Shown piece after piece: positions 20,525 through 29,339 of a DNA stretch of 64,000 bases; the stretch's first letter is position 1, and every line of letters starts with the position of its first letter. Below the pieces are notes generated by a model that ran no database searches, was not told the DNA's origin, and saw only the letters and a list, made by a program, of their open reading frames with translations. Origin of the DNA: Streptomyces flavofungini (GTDB lineage Bacteria > Actinomycetota > Actinomycetes > Streptomycetales > Streptomycetaceae); NCBI RefSeq assembly GCF_014650815.1, contig NZ_BMVR01000003.1, forward strand, positions 186,001 to 250,000, in the 5' to 3' direction. The position numbers and the translations under genes were made by a program.

Positions 20525-21418
20525 ATGAGCGCAGAACGACGCGCCCCTGTGACCGTCATCGGACTCGGCAACATGGGCACGGCCCTAGCCGCCGCCTTCC
20601 TGGAGCACGGCCACCCGACCACCGTCTGGAACCGTTCGCACGAGAAGACGAAGGCCCTCGCCGAGCGTGGCGCGCGGGTCGCGGCGACGCCCGCGGAGGC
20701 GGTGACCGCCGCCGAGCTGGTGATCGCCTGTGTGCTCGACTACGACGCGCTGCACACCGTGCTCGACCCGGTCGCCGACCGGCTCCCGGGCCGCGCCCTG
20801 GTGAACGTCACCTCCGGATCGCCGGAGCAGGCCCGCGACTTCAGGGACTGGGCCGAGGGCCAGGGCGCCGGCTACCTCGACGGCGCCATCATGACCACGC
20901 CGCCCGGCGTCGGACGGCCGGACATGATGTTCCTCTACAGCGGTTCGCGGGACACCTTCACCGCGCACAAGGAAACCCTGGACGTCCTCGGCGACGCGCT
21001 GTTCCTGGGCCCGGACCCGGCGGTCGCCTCGCTGTACGACGCCGCGCTGCTCGGCCTCATGTGGTCCACGTTCACCGGCTGGCTGCACGGCACGGCGCTC
21101 GTCGGCGCGGACAAGGTGGCCGCCACGGAGTTCACCGCGCTCGCGAACCGCTGGCTCGGCGGCGCGGTGAGCGGCTTCCTCACGCGGTACGCGGCGCAGG
21201 TGGACGAGGGCCGCTACCCGGGCGACGACGCGACCGTCGACGTACAGATCGGGGCCATCGACCACCTCATCCACGCGGCGGCCGACCGGGGCGTCGACAA
21301 CGCGCTGCCGGAGCTGCTGCAGGCGACCATGCGGCGGGCGCAGGCGGCGGGGCACGGCGGGGACAGCTACGCGAGCGTGATCGAGGTGCTGCGGGGGAGC
21401 GGCGGGGCCAAGGCCTAG
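20525..21418 (+). CDS. NAD(P)-dependent oxidoreductase, imine reductase-like
   Basis: A 297-residue dehydrogenase of the 6-phosphogluconate/beta-hydroxyacid dehydrogenase superfamily. The N-terminal Rossmann motif is VIGLGNMGTALAAAF (residues 11-25) with VWNRSHEKT after beta-2, suggesting NADPH. The long interdomain helix and the LYDAALLGLMWSTF active-site region resemble bacterial imine reductases rather than sugar-acid dehydrogenases, since the usual catalytic Lys of the latter is replaced around the Asp. GAGGAGTAA lies 8 bp upstream of the ATG. Two direct GTGATCA words at 20472 and 20481 precede it and could be regulatory, perhaps for the divergent GlxA protein. Confidence 0.82.
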   Translation: MSAERRAPVTVIGLGNMGTALAAAFLEHGHPTTVWNRSHEKTKALAERGARVAATPAEAVTAAELVIACVLDYDALHTVLDPVADRLPGRALVNVTSGSPEQARDFRDWAEGQGAGYLDGAIMTTPPGVGRPDMMFLYSGSRDTFTAHKETLDVLGDALFLGPDPAVASLYDAALLGLMWSTFTGWLHGTALVGADKVAATEFTALANRWLGGAVSGFLTRYAAQVDEGRYPGDDATVDVQIGAIDHLIHAAADRGVDNALPELLQATMRRAQAAGHGGDSYASVIEVLRGSGGAKA

Positions 21419-21495
21419 GGCCGTCCGACGGGTCGACGCGGCGGGGGCGCGCGGGCTTGAGCGGGCGGCCCGGCGCCCGGACCTTCGGAACGCGG

Positions 21496-21528
21496 GGTGG
21501 CGTCGGCCCGACCGGGGCCGACGCCACC
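21496..21528. terminator. Strong bidirectional terminator hairpin
   Basis: A perfect 14-bp stem (GGTGGCGTCGGCCC with its complement) and a 5-nt loop lie between the convergent dehydrogenase and RDD genes, ending 4 bp before the RDD stop codon. No U-tract follows, as is common in Streptomyces. Confidence 0.85.
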
Positions 21529-21531
21529 GCG

Positions 21532-22161
21532 TCACCAGCTGGTGAGGTTCCGTTGGGGCTGGTCGGGCTCGCGCCGGGCGGAGGGCAGCCCGGCGAATCC
21601 GGGGGAGTCCACGGCCGTACCGGCGACGCGGTCCGCGAGCGAGCGGGACGACCGCGAGAGCACCGGGAGCACGTTCAGCAGGAACAGGGCGACTGCCGCG
21701 ATCCAGCACAGCACGGACAGGACGAGCCAGCCCTGCACCAGCAGGCAGCAGGCCAGCGCGTACACCGCGACGTCGGCCGCGGTGGTGACGGCCGCCCGCA
21801 CCGCGGTGCGCGAGGGTGTGCGCGGCGTGACGCGCAAGCCCATCAGGGCCTTGCCCAGCGTCCGGCCGGTGCAGGTGAGCGTGAGCCACTGGTAGAGGAA
21901 GGTGAGCACGATCAGGGCCAGGAAGCCCTGTTGGACGTAGCCCACCGCGTCCTTCCACAGCGAGTCGACCACGTTCCCGGCCGCTCCCTGGGCGTCGCCC
22001 CCGGACTTGACGAAGTGCCAGCTGCCCTTGGTCATCAGCTCGGGCACATCGGTGATGAGTGCCGAGATGCGATGGAAGGTCAGGACCGCGAGCCCGCAGG
22101 CCGCCGCCACCACCAACGCGAAGTCGATGAGCCAGGCACCGACACGGCGAGAGTTCGGCAC
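21532..22161 (-). CDS. RDD family membrane protein
   Basis: A 209-residue integral membrane protein. The start SRRVGAWLIDFALVVAAACG contains the Arg and Asp of the RDD signature, and a later LTCTGRTLGKALMGLRV is the second conserved RDD segment. Four or five hydrophobic helices follow. The GTG at 22161 with GGGGGA upstream is the preferred start, because the longer frame upstream is not membrane-like and has no support. RDD proteins are mostly of unknown function, some acting as ion antiporters. The gene diverges from the F420-dependent oxidoreductase across ~385 bp. Confidence 0.82.
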   Translation of the reverse strand: MPNSRRVGAWLIDFALVVAAACGLAVLTFHRISALITDVPELMTKGSWHFVKSGGDAQGAAGNVVDSLWKDAVGYVQQGFLALIVLTFLYQWLTLTCTGRTLGKALMGLRVTPRTPSRTAVRAAVTTAADVAVYALACCLLVQGWLVLSVLCWIAAVALFLLNVLPVLSRSSRSLADRVAGTAVDSPGFAGLPSARREPDQPQRNLTSW

Positions 22162-22546
22162 GGATGATCCCCCAAGACTGCTGTCCCCCGGTGTCCCCCG
22201 GCGGTGTCTCCCGGTCTGACTCCGGATCACGATAGCAACAGCGGCGCCGTCCCTCAGGCGGTCGATGGAGACGGTCCCGGGGGCACTCCCGTCCCTCAAC
22301 TCCATTGCCATACCGTCAAGATGACGCTGTATCCGGTGGTGCGACGGGGAACGAATGGTGCTCGTGGGACACGACCCCACGGCTTTGCTCCTCGCGCGGT
22401 CCGAGGGTGGGACACAGCCGGTTCGACGGGTTCTCGGCGAACTCCCGCGGCGTGCCGCAGCGCACGCGGAACTCATCGCTCCGGCACGCGCCCGCCGACG
22501 TCATCATCACGCCAATACCGCCCGGCGCGTCCCTAGACTCCACGGC
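22162..22546. other. Divergent promoter region, no gene
   Basis: This 385-bp stretch separates the RDD gene from the F420-dependent oxidoreductase. It contains an inverted repeat CGTGGG-N7-CCCACG at 22363-22381 and a second GTGGGACAC word 40 bp further on, which may be regulator sites. No credible coding frame with a ribosome binding site was found. Confidence 0.45.
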
Positions 22547-22933
22547 ATGGACACCTCGCGGCTCGACCGCCTCGCCCAGGGCAAGTACGTACTGGTCACC
22601 AGCTACCGCAAGAACGGCACCGGGGTGCCGACGCCCGTCTGGGTGGTGCGGGACGGCGACGCGCTCGGGATCTGGACGGTGACGGACAGCTGGAAGGTGA
22701 AGCGGATCCGGCGCCGGGCGGACGTGCTCGTCGGTCCCTGCGACGTACGCGGCAATCCGACGGGGGATCAGGTTCCGGCCACCGCCGAGATCTGTGACTC
22801 GACGACGACTGCGCGTTACCGCAGACTCCTCGTGCGCAAGTACGGCCTGACCGGGAGGATGGTCCTGCTCGGCAGCAGGCTGCGGCGTGGGGTGAACGGC
22901 ACAGTGGGTGTCCGTGTCACCCTGGTTCCGTGA
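22547..22933 (+). CDS. PPOX-class F420-dependent oxidoreductase
   Basis: A 128-residue split-barrel flavin/deazaflavin oxidoreductase of the pyridoxamine-phosphate-oxidase-like family common in actinobacteria. It opens with LDRLAQGKYVLVTSYRKNG and VPTPVWVVRDGD, and has the WTVTDSWKVKRIRR strand-helix pair. The short length and these motifs fit the F420-dependent subgroup, which reduces diverse small molecules such as biliverdin or quinones; the substrate is unknown. The ATG at 22547 has no strong Shine-Dalgarno sequence, so the mRNA may be leaderless or nearly so. Confidence 0.83.
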   Translation: MDTSRLDRLAQGKYVLVTSYRKNGTGVPTPVWVVRDGDALGIWTVTDSWKVKRIRRRADVLVGPCDVRGNPTGDQVPATAEICDSTTTARYRRLLVRKYGLTGRMVLLGSRLRRGVNGTVGVRVTLVP

Positions 22934-23011
22934 TCAACAACACGGCCTCTGTCCCGAATTGAGGCGCATTGTGGGCAAGTTGGTGTCCGAGAGACGCAGA
23001 TCACACCGTTC

Positions 23012-23040
23012 TTGACCCTTTGGTACATGAGACCTACACG
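23012..23040 (+). promoter_or_regulatory. Candidate vegetative promoter for the first MMPL gene
   Basis: TTGACC, a 17-bp spacer and TACACG resemble a HrdB-type promoter, 200 bp ahead of the MMPL start codon. The 306-bp gap 22934-23239 holds no other recognisable feature. Confidence 0.4.
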
Positions 23041-23239
23041 GACTCTGCGCGTCTCCTACCCGAGGATGAGCTGCCCCTGTCAGGACTACACCGGTCGTGG
23101 GCCGATAGTCCGGCCCGCAGTCTGACTTCCGTGGCAGAACCGGCAGTCACGATGGAGGGGATCCTGCCGACCTGTACTGACGTGCCGCTGGCGCTGACGA
23201 AGGTCGTCTCTGCCAATCCCGACGGGAGTCCCTTTCGCC

Positions 23240-25468
23240 GTGGCTACGTTCCTCTACAAACTGGGCCGCCTCGCCTTCAGGCGACGCGGATGGATGGCAC
23301 TCATATGGGTGCTTCTGTTCGTCGGCGCCGGCTTCGCGGCCTCAGCGGCTCCCGCAGCACCCGCCGACACCTTCTCCATGCCGGGCACGGAGTCGCAGAA
23401 GGCCTTCGACCTGCTCGACGAGCGCTTCCCGCAGACGAACGCCGACGGCGCCACCGCCCGCGTAGTCGTCCGCGCCCCCGGCGGCGAGAAGATCAGCGCC
23501 GCCGAGAACAAGGCGAAGGTCGAGAAGCTGGTCGACCGCCTGGGCAAGGGCGCGAAGGTCTCCAAGGTCGACGACCCGTTCAAGGTGGGCGCCGTCAGCA
23601 AGGACGGCACCACCGCCTACGCGACCGTGTCCTACAAGGTCACCGGCACCGAGCTGAGTGACAAGAACAAGGACGCGCTGGTCGACATCCTGAAGGACAC
23701 CCGCAAGGGCGGTCTGACCGTCGAGGCGGGCGGTGACGCCGTTCCCACCGAGCAGTCGATGGGCGGCAGCGCCGAGCTGATCGGCATCGCGGTCTCCGCG
23801 GTGGTCCTGCTCATCACCTTCGGCTCGATGATCGCCGCGGGCATGCCGATCCTGACCGCCCTCATCGGCGTGGGCATCGGCATCTCCAGCATCACGGCGC
23901 TCGCCAGCACCCTGGAGCTGTCCAGCACCACCTCGACGCTCGCGATGATGATCGGTCTCGCGGTCGGCATCGACTACGCGCTGTTCATCGTGTCCCGCTA
24001 CCGAGCGGAGATCGCCGAAGGACGAGAACCGGAGGACGCGGTCGGCCGCGCCGTCGGAACCGCGGGCTCCGCAGTCGTCTTCGCGGGACTCACCGTCGTC
24101 ATCGCGCTCGCCGGACTGATGGTCGTCAACATCCCGCTGCTCACCAAGATGGGTATGGCCGCAGCCGGCACGGTCGTGATCGCCGTGCTGATCGCGCTCA
24201 CCCTCATCCCGGCGCTGCTCGGCTTCGGCCGCCGCAAGGTGCTGCGCCGCAAGGACCGCAAGAAGCCCTTCGGTACGCCGTTCACCGACGCGAACGCCAA
24301 GCCGAAGCTCGGCACCCGCTGGGCCCGGTTCGTGCTGCGCCGCCCGCTGATCGTGCTGCTGTTCGCCGTCGTCGGCCTCGGCGCCATCGCCGCCCCGGCC
24401 TCCAAGCTGGAGCTCGGCCTGCCCGACGAGGGCACCTTCGCGACGGACACCACCCAGCGCAAGGCGTACGACATGCTGTCGGACTCCTTCGGCAAGGGCT
24501 TCAACGGCCCGCTGACGGTCGTCGTCGACAAGGAGAAGGGCGCGGGCGCCGCGGCGAAGGACGTCGGCGAGGAGCTCAAGAAGTTCAACGGCGTCGTGAG
24601 TGTCTCCCCGGCCCTGCCGAACAAGGGCGACAACACGGCGACCATGACGGTCACGCCGAAGACCGGCCCGAGTGACGCCGACACGGAGAAGCTGGTCAAG
24701 AAGATCCGCTCCGACATCAGCGGTGTCGAGGGCAAGACCGGCTCCGAGGTCCTGATCACCGGCTCGACGGCCCTGACCATCGACTTCTCGCAGACCCTCG
24801 ACGACGCCCTGATCCCGTACCTGGGTCTCGTCGTCGGCCTGGCCTTCCTGCTCCTGATGCTGGTGTTCCGCTCCATCCTGGTGCCGCTGAAGGCGGCCCT
24901 GGGCTTCCTCCTCTCGGTGCTCGCGGCGCTCGGCGCGGTCGTGGCGGTCTTCCAGCAGGGCCACCTCGCCGATGTCTTCGGCGTCGACCAGCCCGGCCCG
25001 ATCATGAGCATGATGCCGATCTTCATGATCGGTGTGGTGTTCGGTCTCGCGATGGACTACGAGGTCTTCCTCGTCACGCGGATGCGTGAGGCGTACGTCC
25101 ACGGGGCGCGCCCCGGCGAGGCAGTGGTCACCGGCTTCACCCACAGCGGACGCGTCGTCGCCGCTGCCGGTGTCATCATGATCAGCGTCTTCTCCGGCTT
25201 CATCATGGAGAACGACGACATGATCAAGATGATGGGCTTCGGCCTCGCGTCGGCCATCCTCTTCGACGCCTTCGTGGTCCGCATGGCGATCGTGCCCGCG
25301 GTGCTCGCACTGCTCGGCAAGTCCGCCTGGTGGCTGCCGCGCTGGCTGGACGCGCTCCTTCCGAACGTGGACGTGGAGGGCGAGAAGCTGCACAAGCAGC
25401 TCGGCGACGTGAACGGCGGGGCCGCGCCGCACAGCGACCCCGAGCGGGAGCTGCAGCGCGTGCGATGA
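23240..25468 (+). CDS. MMPL/RND-family transporter
   Basis: A 742-residue polytopic exporter of the MMPL branch of the RND superfamily, energised by the proton gradient and likely moving lipids or hydrophobic compounds. Two homologous halves are seen. Each has a first helix, a large extracytoplasmic loop (residues about 45-175 and 390-510) and a five-helix bundle. The essential helix motif GLAVGIDYALFIVSR (first half) and VVFGLAMDYEVFLVTRMREA (second half) carry the Asp-Tyr pairs of the proton relay. The start is a GTG giving (M)ATFLYKLGRLAFRRR. A paralogue lies at 33985. A strong terminator follows at 25519. Confidence 0.92.
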   Translation: MATFLYKLGRLAFRRRGWMALIWVLLFVGAGFAASAAPAAPADTFSMPGTESQKAFDLLDERFPQTNADGATARVVVRAPGGEKISAAENKAKVEKLVDRLGKGAKVSKVDDPFKVGAVSKDGTTAYATVSYKVTGTELSDKNKDALVDILKDTRKGGLTVEAGGDAVPTEQSMGGSAELIGIAVSAVVLLITFGSMIAAGMPILTALIGVGIGISSITALASTLELSSTTSTLAMMIGLAVGIDYALFIVSRYRAEIAEGREPEDAVGRAVGTAGSAVVFAGLTVVIALAGLMVVNIPLLTKMGMAAAGTVVIAVLIALTLIPALLGFGRRKVLRRKDRKKPFGTPFTDANAKPKLGTRWARFVLRRPLIVLLFAVVGLGAIAAPASKLELGLPDEGTFATDTTQRKAYDMLSDSFGKGFNGPLTVVVDKEKGAGAAAKDVGEELKKFNGVVSVSPALPNKGDNTATMTVTPKTGPSDADTEKLVKKIRSDISGVEGKTGSEVLITGSTALTIDFSQTLDDALIPYLGLVVGLAFLLLMLVFRSILVPLKAALGFLLSVLAALGAVVAVFQQGHLADVFGVDQPGPIMSMMPIFMIGVVFGLAMDYEVFLVTRMREAYVHGARPGEAVVTGFTHSGRVVAAAGVIMISVFSGFIMENDDMIKMMGFGLASAILFDAFVVRMAIVPAVLALLGKSAWWLPRWLDALLPNVDVEGEKLHKQLGDVNGGAAPHSDPERELQRVR

Positions 25469-25518
25469 CGCGGTCGGCTCCGGTCGGCAGCGCACATTGA
25501 ATCGCCTGTACTGGTACG

Positions 25519-25551
25519 GCGGCCCGGTGACCATCTCGGTCACCGGGCCGC
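25519..25551 (+). terminator. Rho-independent-type hairpin after the first MMPL gene
   Basis: A perfect 14-bp GC-rich stem (GCGGCCCGGTGACC with its complement) with a 5-nt loop lies 50 bp after the MMPL stop codon. It is one of the strongest hairpins in the window. Confidence 0.88.
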
Positions 25552-25706
25552 TGTGCTGTGCGGGCGCGGTCGGCCGACCGCGCGGCCCGAGGTCCGGCTG
25601 CCGGTGCCGTCGGCGTCCGGCTGCCGGTGCGGGCGGCGTCCGCCTGATGGAGACTTCCCCGTGTCGGCCGGTGGCCGCCACAGGACCCCCCACCCCGGAG
25701 GTGCCC

Positions 25707-26297
25707 GTGCTGTTCAGCCAGGAGGCCCTGGCCCACATCGCCGCCGGTGAGGTCGACCTGGCGTTCCGGCGCTGGGCCCGGCCCGCCGTCCGGCCCGGCA
25801 CACAGCTGCGTACCGCGGTCGGAGTACTCGCCGTCGACGCGGTGGCCGCCGTCGAGGAGAGCGCCGTCAGTGACCGCGACGCCCGCCGCGCCGGATACGC
25901 CGACCGCGCGAGCCTCCTCGCCGACCAGCGTCCCGGCGCCGACCGCACCCTCTACCGCGTCACCCTCCGCCGCGTCGGCGCCGACCCCCGCATCGGCCTG
26001 CGCGCGGACACGGACCTCTCCGCCGCCGACCTGGACGCCATCGTCACCGCCCTCGGCCGGATGGACGCCCGCAGCGGCCACGGCCCGTGGACCACCGCCA
26101 CCCTCGAACTCATCGCCGCGCACCCCGCCGTCCGCGCCGCCGACCTCGCCGAGCGGGCGGGCCGCGAGAAGCTCCCCTTCGAGTCCGACGTCCGCAAGCT
26201 GAAGGAACGCGGGCTGACGGAGAGCCTGGACGTCGGCTACCGCTTGTCGCCGCGCGGGCGCCTGGTCCTCGACCACCTCCGGGGCGGGCGGGACTGA
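25707..26297 (+). CDS. ASCH/PUA-like protein with C-terminal winged-helix
   Basis: A 196-residue soluble protein. The N-terminal ~100 residues (LFSQEALAHIAAGEVDLAFRRWARP, then a basic strand-rich segment) resemble an ASCH-type beta-barrel, a fold associated with RNA or modified-base recognition. The C-terminal ~85 residues (TATLELIAAHPAVRAADLAE, DVRKLKERGLTESLDVGYRL) look like a winged helix. GGAGG sits 6 bp before GTG 25707; a GTG at 25701 overlaps that site and is less likely. A role in nucleic-acid binding is inferred only from fold resemblance. Confidence 0.6.
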   Translation: MLFSQEALAHIAAGEVDLAFRRWARPAVRPGTQLRTAVGVLAVDAVAAVEESAVSDRDARRAGYADRASLLADQRPGADRTLYRVTLRRVGADPRIGLRADTDLSAADLDAIVTALGRMDARSGHGPWTTATLELIAAHPAVRAADLAERAGREKLPFESDVRKLKERGLTESLDVGYRLSPRGRLVLDHLRGGRD

Positions 26298-26519
26298 CGC
26301 CGGGGCCTCGGCCCGGGGGAACCGCGCCGATCGGCACCGAAGAGACGATTCGGCTCGATTCGTGCGGGCGCGAACTCAACTTCGCTGTGACGACACGCGT
26401 CCGTGCTAAGGACTGGACCGTTTTCAGCCCGGCTGCCAGGCCCTTCGTCCCGCGCGGAGCGGTGTCGTGTGCCCGGCGGACGGGGGCCCGGGGGTGTGCT
26501 CGCGCGGAGGGGGTTGCCC

Positions 26520-29339
26520 ATGATCGACGTCGACGGGGACCGGCTCGCGGTGGTCGCTCTGGACGCCCGGCGGGCGCGGGACGCCCGGGTCGCCGGGGCG
26601 AAGGCGGCGCATCTGGCGCGGGCGGCCGGGGCGGGGTTGCCGGTGCTGCCGGGGTTCGTGGTGGCGGCCGCGGACGAGGGTGCTGGGGCGCCGGAGGACG
26701 GGGGAGCGCCGGGGGGCGGGGGAGCGCTGCGGGGCGGCGGAGTGCCGCAGGGCGATGGTGAACTGCGGCGCGCCTGGGAGCAGTTGAGCGACGGCGGTAC
26801 GCGACCGCTCGTCGTCCGGTCGTCCTCCGCGTACGAGGACGGCGCCGAGTCGTCCCTGGCGGGGCTGTTCGAGACGGTGCTCGACGTGCACGGCTGGGAC
26901 GCGTTCACCGACGCCGTGCGGCGGGTGCTCCGCTCCGCGCGCCGTGTCCCCGAACGGCGCCCGGCGGACGCAGGGGACGCGGAGGGCGCGGCGGACGGCG
27001 GTGCCGGTGCCGCCCGCTCGGACATGGCCGTGCTGGTGCAGCCCATGGTGCGTGCCGTCGTCGGCGGGGTGATGTTCGGCGCGGACCCGCTCGCGGGGCG
27101 GTACGACCGGGTGCTCGTCAGCGCCGTGCCCGGCGGCCCCGACCGGCTGGTCGACGGCAGCGTCGACGGCGTGCGCTACCACCTCACCCGCCGCGCCCGC
27201 CTGGTCCGCACCGAACCCGCCGAGCCGCGCGGCACCCGCCTCCTCGGCCGCGGCCGACTGCGTCGCCTGGTGCGCCTCGCCCGCCTGGCGCAGCGGGAGT
27301 TCGGCGGCCCGCAGGACATCGAGTTCGGCTTCGACGCGGACGACCGGCTGTGGCTGTTCCAGACCCGCCCGATCACGGCGATGCCCACGGCCCCGCCCCG
27401 CGGCGCCCGCCTGCTCGGCCCGGGGCCTGTGGCCGAGACCTTCCCCGGCGTCGTACAGCCGCTGGCGGAGGACCTGTGGCTGGCCCCCATGTCGTACGGC
27501 CTGACGCTCGCCCTTGACCTCACGGGCTCGGCCCCGCGCGGGCTGCTGCGCCGACTGCCCGTCGTCACAGCCGTCGACGGGCGCGCGGCCGCCGACCTGA
27601 GACTCCTCGGCGCGGCCCCCGCACGCCACCCCGCCCTCGCCTTCCTCAACCCCGCCCCGGGCGCCCGCCGTGCCGGAGCGGCCTGGCGGACCGGGCGGCT
27701 GCGCGCCGCCCTGCCGATGCTGGCCGTCGACCTCATGGCCGATGTGGACCGGTACCTGAGTGAACTGCCGCCCCCGGACGCGATGTTGAGCGGACGGCTG
27801 TTCGCCGCGGTGTCCTGGGGCCGTACGGTCCTGGCGTCGCTGCACGCCCAGGAGTCCCTGGCCGGGGCCCTGTTGGCGCAGGACTCGGGTGCCACTGCCG
27901 TCGGCGAGGCGCTGGCGGTGCTGTCCGAGGTGCGTGCCGCTGGCGCGGTCCTGGCCGTCCTGCCCGAGGCGCGCGCCGCGGGCGAGGCCCGGGCTGACCT
28001 GTCCGGGGTGCGTGCCGCTGGCGAGGTCCCGGCCGACCTGTCCGAGGTGCGTGCCGCCGCACCTGACAGCGTGCGGCGCGTCGCCGGATCCGACGGCGCA
28101 CGGCGCGTCGCCGAACCCGAAAGCGCGCGGCGCGCCGCCGGATTCGACAGCGCGCGATGCGTCGCCGAGTCTGACGACGTACGGCACGTTGCCGAGCCTG
28201 ATGTCGCGCGCCACCGTGCCGTGCCTGATGCCGCGCGTCACCGTCCCGCGCTGGACGTCGCGCGGCTCACCGCCGACCCGGACGACGCGAGGCTCATCGC
28301 CCGGCACCCCGTCCTGCTCTCCCTGCTCCCGCCGTCGCTCGGCCCGCGCCCGCCGCTGCCCGCGCGCACCGCGTGGGCCGGGGTGCCGCGCGGCACGGCA
28401 GCGCTCCCGCCCCGCGAAGGCCTGCGGCTGCGCATCCGCTGGGTGCAGGAGATGCAGGCGAGCATGGTGCGCGAGATCGCCCACCGCTTCACGGCGGCCG
28501 GGCTCATCGACGACCCGTCCCGCGCGGCCCTGCTGCGCTGGTCCGAGCTGACGGCCGCGAGCGACGGCGCGGGCCTCCCCGCCGACCTCCCCGAACGGCT
28601 GCCCCGCCCGCACCGCCCCGCCCTGCCCGCCGTGTTCCGCCTCGCCGCCGGATGCCCGGTGCCCGAACCGCCCAGGCGCGGCAAGAGGACTCCCGGCCAG
28701 GGCGCGGGCGGCGGCTACGGCTCGGGCACCGCCTGGCACGGAACCGGCACCCCGCCCCGACACGCGATCCTGATCGTCCGCACCCTCGACCCGTCCTTGG
28801 CCCCCCTCCTCCCCGGCCTCACCGCCCTGGTGGCCGAGACCGGCAGCGTCCTCTCCCACCTCGCCGTCCTGGCCCGCGAGTACCGGGTGCCCACGGCGGT
28901 GGGGGTCCGCGACGCGCTCGACCGGTTCCCGGAGGGGACGCGGATATCTGTGGACGGGGGGACGGGGGAGGTGGTGCGGCGGATGGCCATGGCGGAGGCG
29001 ACCGCTGCGACGGGCATGACGTCCGTGCCGGAGGCGACTGGCCCGGCGGAGTCGGCGACGACCGGGACACCGCACCCGCCCCTGGCCCGAGCGACAGGGG
29101 GGACCGCCATGACGGACGTGGCGGACGGGGCGTCCGGGGTCGATCCGATGTCCAGGCCGGAGGCGGCCGTCTCCGAGGTCCCGCCCCCACCCCTGGCCCC
29201 GGACGCTCCGGCACGCCCCATGACGACTTCCGGCCCCGACGCGTCGCCCAGCTCCCCCGACGACACCGGCGCCGCCCCGCCCGACCGTACGGACTACCGG
29301 CCCAACTGCCCCGACTACCGGGAGGGCATGGCCTCATGA
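26520..29339 (+). CDS. PEP synthase/PPDK-like protein (ATP-grasp plus PEP-mobilising domain) with repeat insertion
   Basis: A 939-residue protein. Residues 1-300 form the pyruvate-phosphate-dikinase/PEP-synthase ATP-binding region (GAKAAHLARAAGAGLPVLPG at the start, VRSSSAYEDGAESSLAGLFE, and GGPQDIEFGFDADDRLWLFQ). The swivelling phosphohistidine domain is at about 755-810, with the catalytic His780 in ETGSVLSHLAVLARE. No PEP/pyruvate-binding TIM barrel is present, so it resembles rifampin-phosphotransferase or PEP-utilising enzyme relatives rather than true PEP synthase. Residues about 462-594 are a low-complexity repetitive insertion and the last ~100 residues are disordered. GGAGG precedes the ATG. 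It overlaps the next gene by 4 bp. Confidence 0.8.
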   Translation: MIDVDGDRLAVVALDARRARDARVAGAKAAHLARAAGAGLPVLPGFVVAAADEGAGAPEDGGAPGGGGALRGGGVPQGDGELRRAWEQLSDGGTRPLVVRSSSAYEDGAESSLAGLFETVLDVHGWDAFTDAVRRVLRSARRVPERRPADAGDAEGAADGGAGAARSDMAVLVQPMVRAVVGGVMFGADPLAGRYDRVLVSAVPGGPDRLVDGSVDGVRYHLTRRARLVRTEPAEPRGTRLLGRGRLRRLVRLARLAQREFGGPQDIEFGFDADDRLWLFQTRPITAMPTAPPRGARLLGPGPVAETFPGVVQPLAEDLWLAPMSYGLTLALDLTGSAPRGLLRRLPVVTAVDGRAAADLRLLGAAPARHPALAFLNPAPGARRAGAAWRTGRLRAALPMLAVDLMADVDRYLSELPPPDAMLSGRLFAAVSWGRTVLASLHAQESLAGALLAQDSGATAVGEALAVLSEVRAAGAVLAVLPEARAAGEARADLSGVRAAGEVPADLSEVRAAAPDSVRRVAGSDGARRVAEPESARRAAGFDSARCVAESDDVRHVAEPDVARHRAVPDAARHRPALDVARLTADPDDARLIARHPVLLSLLPPSLGPRPPLPARTAWAGVPRGTAALPPREGLRLRIRWVQEMQASMVREIAHRFTAAGLIDDPSRAALLRWSELTAASDGAGLPADLPERLPRPHRPALPAVFRLAAGCPVPEPPRRGKRTPGQGAGGGYGSGTAWHGTGTPPRHAILIVRTLDPSLAPLLPGLTALVAETGSVLSHLAVLAREYRVPTAVGVRDALDRFPEGTRISVDGGTGEVVRRMAMAEATAATGMTSVPEATGPAESATTGTPHPPLARATGGTAMTDVADGASGVDPMSRPEAAVSEVPPPPLAPDAPARPMTTSGPDASPSSPDDTGAAPPDRTDYRPNCPDYREGMAS
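27905..28300 (+). repeat. Degenerate in-frame repeat array within the PEP-utilising enzyme gene
   Basis: Roughly 30-60-bp imperfect repeats encode first SEVRAAG-like units and then units of the form x-D/E-P-D-x-A-R-x-x-A (GARRVAEPESARRAAGFDSA and similar). The array separates the ATP-grasp part from the phosphohistidine part. Confidence 0.7.

Noticed and set aside
21531-21544. TCACCAGCTGGTGA palindrome
   Set aside because: It resembles the CTGGT/ACCAG half sites but lies at the RDD stop codon inside coding DNA, with no spacer and no conserved flanks.
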